The notes beneath the pieces are model-generated. The model worked only from the letters and a program-made list of their open reading frames with translations. It searched no databases and had not been told where the DNA came from. This document shows, one piece after another, positions 1-6,145 of a stretch of 6,862 bases of DNA; position 1 is the first letter of the stretch, and every line of letters begins with the position of its first letter. The position numbers and the translations under genes are program-made. Source of the stretch: a bacterium. GTDB lineage: Bacteria > UBP15 > UBA6099 > DSWB01. The stretch is from positions 1-6,862 of the forward strand of contig JAGUYV010000190.1 of NCBI GenBank assembly GCA_020061125.1, in the 5' to 3' direction.

Positions 1-294
1 CCCCTGCCGCCGGGAATCTATGAAACGCGCGCGCCGGGCGCGGATGCGGTTCTGGCCCTGTTCGCGATCAACGCGGACCCAGCCGAGGGGCGACTGGCGC
101 GCATGGCCCCGGCAAGGCTCGGAAAAAAATTCGCGGGATACCGCATCACCCGCGTTGACGCCGGCCGGTTCTTCCCGCGAGAGCGCGTGGCGCGCTGGGC
201 GTTCAACAAGGAGTATTCGTACCTGTGGATTCCGCTGGCCCTGGGCGCGCTGGCGTTTCTGGCGCTCGACACCCTGGTGTCCAATAGAAGCTGA
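1..294 (+). CDS. C-terminal fragment of a BatA-like (double-transmembrane-region family) membrane protein, 5' end outside window
   Basis: The frame is open from base 1 to a TGA at 292-294, giving 97 residues with no start inside the window that would suit the family. The visible part begins PLPPGIYETR, continues with FAINADPAEGRLARM at about residues 21-35, and ends with a hydrophobic helix (about residues 75-91, WIPLALGALAFLALD) and the short tail TLVSNRS. The order 'PxGxY, fA(I/V)NxDPxE, C-terminal helix' matches the tail of BatA-like proteins with an N-terminal double-transmembrane region, which often carry a von Willebrand A domain. These are inner-membrane proteins often found near MoxR ATPases and DUF58 genes in stress-related clusters. 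The family call is from pattern memory. The first methionine in frame (M35, base 103) is internal, not a start. An intrinsic terminator overlaps the stop codon, so this is probably the last gene of its operon. Confidence 0.6.
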   Translation, partial: PLPPGIYETRAPGADAVLALFAINADPAEGRLARMAPARLGKKFAGYRITRVDAGRFFPRERVARWAFNKEYSYLWIPLALGALAFLALDTLVSNRS

Positions 295-326
295 TCCGGC
301 GCATTCCGCGCGCGCCCGGATTTTTT
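294..326 (+). terminator. Intrinsic terminator overlapping the stop codon of the BatA-like gene
   Basis: ATCCGGCGC (294-302) pairs with GCGCCCGGAT (312-321) with one bulged C, around a 9-base loop. A run of six T covers 321-326. The last base of the TGA stop codon is the first base of the stem. It separates the upstream operon from the rpsT promoter, whose -35 begins only 10 bases further on. Confidence 0.65.
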
Positions 327-336
327 GGTCAAATCG

Positions 337-365
337 TTGAAATCATCCGGGATTCCATATAATAT
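337..365 (+). promoter_or_regulatory. Sigma-70-type promoter of rpsT
   Basis: TTGAAA at 337-342 is a 4/6 or better -35 element. It is followed by a perfect TATAAT at 358-363 (15-bp spacer), or by the overlapping TAATAT at 360-365 (17-bp spacer, more usual). The block is markedly AT-rich against the GC-rich surroundings. A start near 370 would give a leader of about 60 nt. That leader holds a small GCGC-GTGT-GCGC hairpin at 385-396, which could matter for S20 autoregulation, though nothing shows this directly. Confidence 0.65.
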
Positions 366-432
366 ATTTTGTCTGTGAGGGCTTGCGCGTGTGCGCGGCC
401 GGATAATTACATTCAGGAATGGTGGAACAGCA

Positions 433-696
433 ATGCCGAACATCAAATCCGCAAAGAAGCGGCTCAAACAGAACGAGAAGCGCCGCATGCGCAATAAATC
501 GTACAAGTCGTCTATGCGCACGGAACTCAAGAAAGCCGAGCAGGCCCTGGAAGGCGGAGACAAGGAACAGGCCAAAGCCCAGGTTCTGGCCGCGTGCCGC
601 AAGCTGGACAAGGTGGCCCAGAAGGGCGTTATCCATGTGAATCAGGCGAGCCGCGGCAAGTCGCGTCTCATGAGCAAGCTGAATAAGATTTCCTGA
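433..696 (+). CDS. rpsT: 30S ribosomal protein S20
   Basis: The 87-residue product begins MPNIKSAKKRLKQNEKRRMR, the typical S20 N-terminus, and is strongly basic throughout. The middle is a helix (about residues 30-65) with the conserved RTELKKAEQAL pattern, and the tail has VAQKGVIHVNQASRGKSRL, another S20 hallmark. Length is normal for bacterial S20. S20 binds the 5' domain of 16S rRNA early in small-subunit assembly. The open frame extends upstream to 391, but ATG 433 is chosen because the family begins MPNIKSAKKR. Purine-rich sequence precedes it (AGGAAT at 415-420 and GGTGGAA at 421-427, the latter 5 bases from the ATG). The gene has its own promoter and its own terminator, so it is monocistronic. 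E. coli rpsT uses a UUG start; this one uses ATG. Confidence 0.98.
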   Translation: MPNIKSAKKRLKQNEKRRMRNKSYKSSMRTELKKAEQALEGGDKEQAKAQVLAACRKLDKVAQKGVIHVNQASRGKSRLMSKLNKIS

Positions 697-723
697 CGAA
701 ACGCCATACGCAAGAAATTCCGG

Positions 724-748
724 GCGGGTCTTCAAAGACCCGCTTTTT
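724..748 (+). terminator. Intrinsic terminator of rpsT
   Basis: GCGGGTCT (724-731) pairs perfectly with AGACCCGC (736-743) around the 4-base loop TCAA. Five T follow at 744-748. The stop codon of rpsT ends 27 bases before the stem. Confidence 0.9.
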
Positions 749-779
749 GCGTTTGATTGAAAAAATGCGGAAAGTTCGA

Positions 780-783
780 ATCA
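780..783. repeat. Left copy of a 4-bp direct repeat (ATCA) flanking the MITE-like element
   Basis: ATCA directly precedes the GGGG that opens the left inverted repeat. The same four bases directly follow the CCCC that closes the right one. This is the arrangement expected of a target-site duplication. Four bases could match by chance about 1 time in 256. Confidence 0.5.
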
Positions 784-802
784 GGGGTGTGTTGAAAAAT
801 CC
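784..802 (+). repeat. Left terminal inverted repeat of the MITE-like element
   Basis: GGGG, a variable TGT, then GTTGAAAAA, T, CC. It matches the inverse of 1039-1056 except for one gap and two substitutions. Confidence 0.6.
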
Positions 803-976
803 ATTCATCTCGCGAATATGCGGTGAAATTATTCCCAGCCTTGCGCCAACACGAGCCAGCTTCTTGATTGGTGAAAGTTTTAAATCATTATTCCTTGGCG
901 AAAGGAAACCACACAACGGATTCGCAGCCAGTGTTCTATCGCCACAAAACCGCCGCGCACAAAGCGCAGAAGCAGC

Positions 977-1022
977 AAAAACGGGGACTGGGAACGCGGC
1001 GCTTTTCCGCGCGCCTGTCCCC
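977..1022 (-). terminator. Large imperfect hairpin inside the MITE-like element, candidate terminator of the minus-strand operon
   Basis: Read on the minus strand, GGGGAC (1022-1017) pairs with GTCCCC (988-983). Inside these outer arms, GGCGC and GCGCC can pair around an AAAA-containing loop. The second arm is followed by G and then TTTTT (the complement of A977-A981). The symmetry extends outward through GCAAAA/CTTTTGC (975-1031). It starts about 36 bases beyond the symporter stop codon, a suitable place for a 3' terminator. The stem has mismatches in its middle, so its strength is uncertain. It may simply be a structural part of the element. Confidence 0.45.
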
Positions 1023-1038
1023 TGCTTTTGCGGCCGCC

Positions 1039-1056
1039 GGGTTTTTCAACAGCCCC
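1039..1056 (-). repeat. Right terminal inverted repeat of the MITE-like element
   Basis: GGGTTTTTCAACAGCCCC on the plus strand; its reverse complement aligns with the left end at 784-802. Confidence 0.6.
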
Positions 1057-1060
1057 ATCA
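1057..1060. repeat. Right copy of the ATCA direct repeat, containing the symporter stop codon
   Basis: ATCA follows the right inverted repeat directly. On the minus strand its TGA (1060-1058) is the stop codon of the symporter gene. A 4-bp duplication here would leave that stop codon intact. Confidence 0.5.
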
Positions 1061-2923
1061 GAGGAATTTTTCTATGGTCACGATCTGGCCGGGGCGGAAC
1101 AGCGACACTTCCATGTTGAAGCCGCTGATGAGCGCGGTGTCCCCGGGAGCGTCATTGGGGGCGAGCGCAGCGCGCGCGTGAATCGAGTGCAGGCCGCCGT
1201 ACCACCAGCGCGGATCGCACAGATACACATGGTCGCCGGGCCGGGCGTTCATGGCCTTGAGTGCGGACTCGGGCAGCAGGACCGCGCCCGCGCCGTCTTC
1301 CTCGCCGCCCGCCGGAACCGCATCCCACGCCTGCACCGCGAGGCGCACGATTTTCCCGGGTTCGGGGTTGGGTTCCGAGCCTTTGTAGATTTTCATGGCC
1401 GCGCGTTCCGGTCCGATGACCAGGCCCGCGAGTTTTTCGCGCGGGGGCTTTTTGGTGACAAGTGTTACGATAATGCCGATGCCCGCGGCGCACGCCAGGC
1501 CATAAAATGCGCGCGTGTAAATGTACGCGTTGCCGAATCCCGGGGTGAACGGCTCCCCGTGCGAGAACGGCACGATGAGCTGGGGATAGAACATGCCTGC
1601 GATCATGGCGAGGCCTCCGCCAATGAGCGCGGCCATGGCGCCGGGCGCGTTGAACCGCTTCCAGCAGATGGCCAGGAGCAGGGCCGCGGCCATGGGTGGG
1701 GTGATGGTGGCCGTGAAGATCCCGTGCGCCACATAAATGGATTCGAAGCGCGCGAACAGAGGCACCAGAACCACTCCCAGGAGCGTGGCGGCCACGGACA
1801 CCCAGCGGGCCACCGCAAGGTAATAGCTGTCTTTGCGGCCTGGCGCGAGGTACGGCTGCACCACATCATTCACCGTGATGGCGGCCACCGCGTTGATCAG
1901 CGTGTCCACGGTGCTCATGAGCGCGGCGGTGAGCGCGGCCAGAATCAGCCCGAACACCCCGGGCCTGCAGATGAAGTACGCCGTGTTCATGAAAATGTTC
2001 TGCGGGTTGACGTCCGGGGGCAGTAGCCCTTTGTTCACCATGGCCGTGCCGAGCCAGCCCGTGCTGTCAATGGCGAACATGGCCAGGGGGCACAGCACCA
2101 TGATAACCATCAGCATGGTCAGCCGCGCGTCTTTGACCGAGCGCACCGCCAGGAATCGCATGATGATGCCCTGGTTCATGAACCAGAACACGGCGCTGTT
2201 GGCCATGCCGTCCTGCCAGAACACGCCCACGAACGAGAACGATGCGTCATTGTTGTATTCGGCCAGAGCGTATTTGTGGCCAGCGGGCACATGGGACCAG
2301 AATTCCCCGAATCCGCCAAGATAAAAAATGCCCGCGACAAAGATGGTCACTCCGGCGATCAGCAACAGGATCCCCTGCAGCAGGTCGGTCATGATCACCG
2401 ATGTCTGCCCGCCCGCCGTTATATATACGGCGCAGATTACCGCCACCACCAGGACAATGTAGATGATGTCAATCTTTAAAATCGGTTGCATCACCACGCC
2501 CATGGTGTAGAAGTTGATACCGATGTAACCCGTCAGGTACAAGAGCATGAACACAGTGAGCGCCATGCGTGTTGCCGGGCTGAATCGTTTCTCGAAATAT
2601 TCGGGCACGGATTTGATTTTTGAATAATAAATGATCGGGATCCACCCGAACATCATCAGCGGCAGCCACATCCAGTCGTTCATATACGACATGCTCGAAG
2701 AAAAACCGTACTTGAAGGCATTCTCCGAGTATTTCACAAAACTGTAAGAACCCACCAGGGTCGCGATGCACGAGAACGCGATCAGCCACCACGCGAACCG
2801 TTTGCCGCCGAAGAAGAAGTCCGTGGATGTCTTTACGAATTTGCCGTAGTACGCGCCAAAGCCGAGTATGCCTATGAAGTAGGCGATAAGAATGATCCAG
2901 TCTATGGGTTGAATGTGGACCAT
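1058..2923 (-). CDS. Sodium:solute symporter (SSS/SLC5 family) with a soluble C-terminal extension
   Basis: The 621-residue product is an inner-membrane transporter that uses the Na+ gradient to import a small solute; the substrate cannot be read from sequence. Residues 1-490 hold about 13 hydrophobic helices. Family marks include ITAGGQTSVIMTDLLQG (about 168-184), the usual 'GG...TD..QG' of SSS proteins, and AALTAALMSTVDTLINA (329-345), at the position of the helix that supplies Na+-site hydroxyls (S337, T338). Residues 500-621 are a hydrophilic tail. It has a run LPESALKAMNARPGDHVYL (550-568) then DPRWWYGGLHSIHA (570-583), which looks like a small beta-rich domain; most SSS proteins end sooner. 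The start is ATG 2923, with TGAGG (2935-2931) 7 bases upstream. It is last in its operon, 9 bases after the preceding stop codon. Its own stop lies in the flanking repeat of the MITE-like element. Confidence 0.92.
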   Translation of the reverse strand: MVHIQPIDWIILIAYFIGILGFGAYYGKFVKTSTDFFFGGKRFAWWLIAFSCIATLVGSYSFVKYSENAFKYGFSSSMSYMNDWMWLPLMMFGWIPIIYYSKIKSVPEYFEKRFSPATRMALTVFMLLYLTGYIGINFYTMGVVMQPILKIDIIYIVLVVAVICAVYITAGGQTSVIMTDLLQGILLLIAGVTIFVAGIFYLGGFGEFWSHVPAGHKYALAEYNNDASFSFVGVFWQDGMANSAVFWFMNQGIIMRFLAVRSVKDARLTMLMVIMVLCPLAMFAIDSTGWLGTAMVNKGLLPPDVNPQNIFMNTAYFICRPGVFGLILAALTAALMSTVDTLINAVAAITVNDVVQPYLAPGRKDSYYLAVARWVSVAATLLGVVLVPLFARFESIYVAHGIFTATITPPMAAALLLAICWKRFNAPGAMAALIGGGLAMIAGMFYPQLIVPFSHGEPFTPGFGNAYIYTRAFYGLACAAGIGIIVTLVTKKPPREKLAGLVIGPERAAMKIYKGSEPNPEPGKIVRLAVQAWDAVPAGGEEDGAGAVLLPESALKAMNARPGDHVYLCDPRWWYGGLHSIHARAALAPNDAPGDTALISGFNMEVSLFRPGQIVTIEKFL

Positions 2924-2930
2924 GAATAAA

Positions 2931-2935
2931 CCTCA
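2931..2935 (-). promoter_or_regulatory. Ribosome binding site of the symporter, overlapping the preceding stop codon
   Basis: TGAGG on the minus strand: its TGA is the stop codon of the upstream gene and its GAGG is the Shine-Dalgarno sequence, 7 bases before ATG 2923. This predicts that translation of the two genes is coupled. Confidence 0.7.
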
Positions 2936-3739
2936 AACAAAAGGCGCTCTGAACATGAACCAGGCGTATGTGCCCGCGTAGGCCAGATAGCAGGCCAGGA
3001 GCAGGACGAAGGCCCTGGCGTCGAAACGGCCCAGGCAAATTACGCATGCGGCCAGGCCCGCGGCGAACGGGATGATCCCGATGCCGAACATGTACGCAAA
3101 CACGAACCACGGGGGCCGGATGCGTTGCGCGCCCTGCTGCACCAGAACAATGCGCTTGAGCGTGCGTTGATAATTTTGTTCCCGCGTTAGCAGTGCGTCG
3201 CGCGCGGGCGCGGAGAGCCGCGCCAGGGCCGCGTCGCTCATGTCCAGCGAATTCTCGATGCCCGCCAGGGTTTCTATGGCTGCAGCCGAGGGAAGCACCC
3301 CGCGCGCGGTCTCAAGTTTCAGAAGCGCGGGCAGGGCGCCCGCGCCGGCTGCCGACAATTCCCGCGCCGCGGCAGGGTCTCCGTCCTGTACCGCCATGGC
3401 AAGGGCGTCAAGCCGCTTGAGCCCGGCGGCGGACAATGACTCAAGATTCTTGAGCGATTCCAGTTTGGCGGCGCGCGCTTTGGAAAGCTCGATTTCGCTC
3501 TTGATCAAATCCTTGTGCTTCGCGTCCGCGTAGGCTTCCGTGAATTCGGCGAAGGCGCGGGATTTTTGCTGGCTGCAGATTTTTTTGTCTGGATCCGCCG
3601 GGGACGCCGTGCAGGCGATGTCGAAGCGGTAAATGCGTTCGAGGAGAATTTCGGGAGCGTGCGCGGCGTGCGCGGATCGCGCGCACAAAACCGCACAGGC
3701 GAGGAGCGCTGTGAACAAGAATCGGGCCGTGCGGTTCAT
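2933..3739 (-). CDS. Exported or membrane-anchored protein of unknown function with two C-terminal helices
   Basis: I do not recognise a family for this 268-residue product. Residues 1-25 form a signal sequence (basic MNRTAR, hydrophobic core FLFTALLACAVLC, then ARSAHA, a fair signal peptidase I site). The LLAC at 12-15 could instead be a lipobox, although leucine at that second position is unusual. Residues 30-205 are mostly alanine-, leucine-, lysine- and glutamate-rich, predicted helical and probably periplasmic, with two cysteines (C43, C55) that could form a disulfide. Two membrane helices follow (about 211-236 and 241-262), joined by a tight turn at GRFDAR, with a short tail RAPFV. The start is ATG 3739, only 4 bases after the acyltransferase stop codon and without a clear Shine-Dalgarno sequence, so it is probably translated by coupling. 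Placement directly before the symporter suggests a partner or sensor role; this is inference. Confidence 0.8.
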   Translation of the reverse strand: MNRTARFLFTALLACAVLCARSAHAAHAPEILLERIYRFDIACTASPADPDKKICSQQKSRAFAEFTEAYADAKHKDLIKSEIELSKARAAKLESLKNLESLSAAGLKRLDALAMAVQDGDPAAARELSAAGAGALPALLKLETARGVLPSAAAIETLAGIENSLDMSDAALARLSAPARDALLTREQNYQRTLKRIVLVQQGAQRIRPPWFVFAYMFGIGIIPFAAGLAACVICLGRFDARAFVLLLACYLAYAGTYAWFMFRAPFV

Positions 3740-3743
3740 GCGG

Positions 3744-4766
3744 CTATTTTATACCCGGATGGGGCGGGGGTTCAATCCTGTTGGGATTTTCCGCTTCCGG
3801 CTCGCCGGGCGGGCGCGTGGCCCAGCGGCGGTGCCACCAGAAATATTCGGTGGGATGCGCGCGCGCAAAATCCTCGATGGCTTTGGCGCAGCGCTGCGTG
3901 GTTTCGAGGATATCGGCTTCTTGATCGTCCGTGCGGCTGGGGACAATCGGCTCCTGCACATGCAGCGTGATGGTTCCGTCAGGATTGCGGGCCGGGAAAC
4001 TGGGGATGATTTTCACGCCCGCGGCGCGCGCGATTTCCGCGGGGCCGCGCACGGTCGAGGCCTGGACGCCGAAGAAGTCCACGAACACGCCGCCGCGCGT
4101 GGCGTTCTGGTCCGCGAGCAGGCCCAGCAGCTTGTTCTGCGCGAGCTGCCTGTAGCATTCCTCTTTGATGCCGCGCGTTTTGAAGATGTACTCGTTGCCC
4201 CACTTGGTGCGCGTTTCCATGAGCAGCTTGGTGAACACCGCGTCGCGCTGCGCCTTGACGATTACCGCCAGGGGATAGTGGTAGATGCCCAGGCGCGCGC
4301 CCACAAGCTCCCACGACCCGAAGTGCGCGCCCAGAGACACGATGCCCCGGCCTTCCTCGAACGCCGTTCGCGTGTGCCATTGCGGATCGTAAAAGGTGAC
4401 TTTGTTTTCCACCCACTTGTCGCTTTTGTGGGGCAGCATCAGATATTCGGCAAGGTTGCGCCCGTAGTTTACATAAGTGTCGTAAAGGATCCGCTCGATT
4501 TCGTCCGGGGATTTGTCTTTGCCGAACGCGATTTCGAGGTGGCGTCGCGCGAGTTTGCGGAATTTCGGGGCTTTGCGGTAGGCGAGCAGGCTGATGCGGA
4601 CGCCCGTGGCGTAGGCCCACTTTTCGGGCATCCACGCAAACGCGCGGCCCAGGATTCCGAGAACCACGCGAATCATGTAGTACTGCATCCTTTTCTTGAA
4701 GGGGAAACCGCGGTTGTCCGAACGGCGCTGGGGTTCGGCCGTGGGGTCTGCTGTGGAGCGGGTCAC
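3744..4766 (-). CDS. LpxL/HtrB-like lysophospholipid acyltransferase family protein
   Basis: The 340-residue product resembles the lipid A late acyltransferases (LpxL/LpxM, HtrB), inner-membrane enzymes that move an acyl chain from acyl carrier protein to a lipid acceptor. The hydrophobic N-terminal segment MIRVVLGILGRAFAWMP (31-47) would anchor it. The catalytic HxxxxE motif is AHFGSWEL (147-154; H148, E153); the usual form is HxGNWE, so serine replaces asparagine. Later blocks also fit: LLADQNATRGGVFVDFFG (216-233), TVRGPAEIARAAG (238-250) and EYFWWHRRWATRPPGE (307-322, the family's C-terminal 'W.HRRwktRP' block). Length is normal to slightly long because of the proline-rich tail. The start is GTG 4766, overlapping the upstream TGA in GTGA, with AGGAG 8 bases before it. 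The same fold is used for other lipid acceptors, so lipid A as substrate is likely but not certain. Confidence 0.88.
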   Translation of the reverse strand: MTRSTADPTAEPQRRSDNRGFPFKKRMQYYMIRVVLGILGRAFAWMPEKWAYATGVRISLLAYRKAPKFRKLARRHLEIAFGKDKSPDEIERILYDTYVNYGRNLAEYLMLPHKSDKWVENKVTFYDPQWHTRTAFEEGRGIVSLGAHFGSWELVGARLGIYHYPLAVIVKAQRDAVFTKLLMETRTKWGNEYIFKTRGIKEECYRQLAQNKLLGLLADQNATRGGVFVDFFGVQASTVRGPAEIARAAGVKIIPSFPARNPDGTITLHVQEPIVPSRTDDQEADILETTQRCAKAIEDFARAHPTEYFWWHRRWATRPPGEPEAENPNRIEPPPHPGIK

Positions 4767-6145
4767 ATGTCTTTCTCCTGTTGTCTTCTAATGTCAACCC
4801 ATCGGTTGAGTTTGACATTGTCGCCGCGCAGCGAGCGCGGGGGCACGCAGGTCATGCGGAACTTGTACATGTCGAGCATGTAGTTCTTGTAGATGTCCGG
4901 CGAGTATTCCTTCATGGACGCGACGATGGCATTCTGCACCTGATCCTGATCCCCGGCGTCCGATTCGTAGAACAGTTCCATGATCTGGTAGCGGCCTTCC
5001 CAGTAGGCTTTGAGCTGGAAATCCTCGGTGACCTGCGGGACATGGCCCAGGAGTTCGTCGAAGGCTTTCACGGGCAGGAAGTCCATGGAGCCGATGGTGG
5101 CTTTTTCGTCCCTGCGCCCGGCGATTTCCATGATGCGCGCCGTGGGCAGGCCGCATTTGCAGCGCTCGGTGGTCATGCGCCCCAGGTCGCCGATGTTGTA
5201 GCGGATCAGGGGCATGCACTCGCGGTTCAGGGTGGTGAGCAGAATTTCTCCGATCCCGTTTTCGTCCGGGTCCTTGATCTCGACGATCTGGTCCATCTCG
5301 TTGAGGTGATACCCGTTCTGGTGGATGCATTCGCCGCCCGCGCCCCCGCAGTATTCCGTGCCGCCGTAGCCCATGTACACCTTGCAGCCCCACACCTCCT
5401 GCATGTATTCGCGCAACCGCTCCGGCAGCGGTTCGGAACTGCACAGCACCGCTTTCATGGGGATGCGCTTGTTGGCGTCCGCCATTTCCGTGAGCCGCAC
5501 CAGCAGGGACGGGTATCCCATCAGCACATTGATTTTGTAAAATTCGAGGCGGTCGTAAATCTCCGCGGGCGCCACCTTGCTGGCGGGCAGGCAGAACGCC
5601 TCGAATTTCTCGCACGCCTTCTGGTGCAGCACGCCCGGAACCCAGAAGCTGAAGTTGTAGGAATTCACGAACCGGTCCGCGGGCGTGAGGCCGTAGAGCG
5701 TGAACGACAGGGCGATGTGGCTCGTGGCCCGGTTCACTTCCCCGTTGGTGAAGAAAATCTTCTTGTTGCGGCCCTTGGTGCCCGTGGTCTCGAAGGCGAT
5801 TTGCGGCGGGCAGCACACGAAGTCGTACGGCCGCTCCACCACGGCTTTGTTCGGCGTCTCGATGGCGGCCAGGTCTTCGATGCCGCGCACCTTGAGCGGG
5901 TCTATGCCGTGCTCCGCGAACTGCTCTCTGTAGTACGCGGATTTCTCCGCGCAGTAGCGCACCTGCCGGATCAGGTTGTCGCGCTGCGTTTTCAGCAACA
6001 CCGAGCGCGGGATGAGCCGGGACACCGCGGAGATCTGCTCCGGCCCGGCCTTGTGCCGCAGGTATTTCTTCAAATTCTTTTTGATCGTTTTCACAAACCG
6101 CACCGTCCGGCAGGAAAAAGATGAAAGATCCGATATATACAACAT
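4763..6145 (-). CDS. PaaK-like adenylate-forming ligase (phenylacetate-CoA ligase family)
   Basis: This 460-residue product activates a carboxylic acid as an acyl-adenylate and probably passes it to CoA or another thiol or amine acceptor. The nucleotide-binding loop is ETTGTKGRNKK (119-129). The adenine/acid-site motif is YMGYGGTEYCGG (257-268). MPLIRYNIGDLGRM (311-324) contains the ribose-binding Y-x-x-GD, and RCKCGLPTARIMEIAGRRDEK (328-348) holds the CxCG and the hinge GRRDE typical of PaaK. In the C-terminal lid, VKLNRWVDIRR (444-454) places K445 where the A10 catalytic lysine should be. No carrier-protein domain is attached. Length is close to PaaK (about 430) plus a basic N-terminus. ATG 6145 lacks a clear Shine-Dalgarno sequence; in-frame GTG codons at 6103 and 6094 are alternative starts. 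It is the first gene of the operon; its last codons overlap the acyltransferase start by 4 bases. Related CapK-like proteins occur in polysaccharide loci, so the acid substrate is open. Confidence 0.85.
   Translation of the reverse strand: MLYISDLSSFSCRTVRFVKTIKKNLKKYLRHKAGPEQISAVSRLIPRSVLLKTQRDNLIRQVRYCAEKSAYYREQFAEHGIDPLKVRGIEDLAAIETPNKAVVERPYDFVCCPPQIAFETTGTKGRNKKIFFTNGEVNRATSHIALSFTLYGLTPADRFVNSYNFSFWVPGVLHQKACEKFEAFCLPASKVAPAEIYDRLEFYKINVLMGYPSLLVRLTEMADANKRIPMKAVLCSSEPLPERLREYMQEVWGCKVYMGYGGTEYCGGAGGECIHQNGYHLNEMDQIVEIKDPDENGIGEILLTTLNRECMPLIRYNIGDLGRMTTERCKCGLPTARIMEIAGRRDEKATIGSMDFLPVKAFDELLGHVPQVTEDFQLKAYWEGRYQIMELFYESDAGDQDQVQNAIVASMKEYSPDIYKNYMLDMYKFRMTCVPPRSLRGDNVKLNRWVDIRRQQEKDM
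4775..4779 (-). promoter_or_regulatory. Ribosome binding site deciding the GTG start of the acyltransferase
   Basis: AGGAG on the minus strand lies 8 bases before GTG 4766, inside the end of the PaaK-like gene. It supports the non-ATG start and the 4-bp GTGA overlap over the internal ATG codons downstream. Confidence 0.75.

Larger units (their letters stand above)
784..1056. mobile_element. MITE-like non-autonomous element, 273 bp
   Basis: The ends form an imperfect inverted repeat. The left end reads GGGGTGTGTTGAAAAATCC. The right end, read inward on the opposite strand, is GGGGCTGTTGAAAAACCC (about 16 of 19 aligned columns agree, with one gap). A 4-bp ATCA direct repeat abuts both ends. 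No credible transposase frame fits inside; the open frames crossing it (747-1181 and 868-1119, +) show no protein-family features. The interior has a small TTCCTT/AAGGAA hairpin (891-907) and a large imperfect hairpin (975-1031). GTTGAAAAA next to a terminal GGGG resembles the ends of several DDE-transposase insertion sequences, but I cannot name the family. It fills almost all of the 361-bp gap between rpsT and the symporter gene. Confidence 0.55.

Noticed and set aside
18-735. Minus-strand open frames (18-611 and 343-735) covering rpsT and the BatA-like tail
   Set aside because: They cross a terminator, a promoter and rpsT on the opposite strand; products look random.
975-1031. GGGGAC...GTCCCC symmetry considered as the ends of a separate mobile element
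   Set aside because: The arms are only tens of bases apart with no cargo, which fits a hairpin within the larger element better.
747-1181. Open frames crossing the MITE-like element (747-1181 and 868-1119), considered as a transposase remnant
   Set aside because: Neither translation shows DDE-type blocks or any conserved pattern, and both run over the element's right boundary into the symporter gene.
1028-2026. Plus-strand open frame (332 codons) opposite the symporter
   Set aside because: The antisense product is rich in G, R, H and E and starts inside the MITE-like element; no family match.
3633-4883. Plus-strand open frame (416 codons) across the acyltransferase and unknown gene
   Set aside because: Antisense shadow of two well-supported genes; the product has no recognisable motif.
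4781-6124. Long plus-strand open frame (447 codons) opposite the PaaK-like ligase
   Set aside because: It mirrors a gene with full family motifs, is low-complexity in V, H, A, R and F, and shows no domain. Stop codons are rare here because of high GC.
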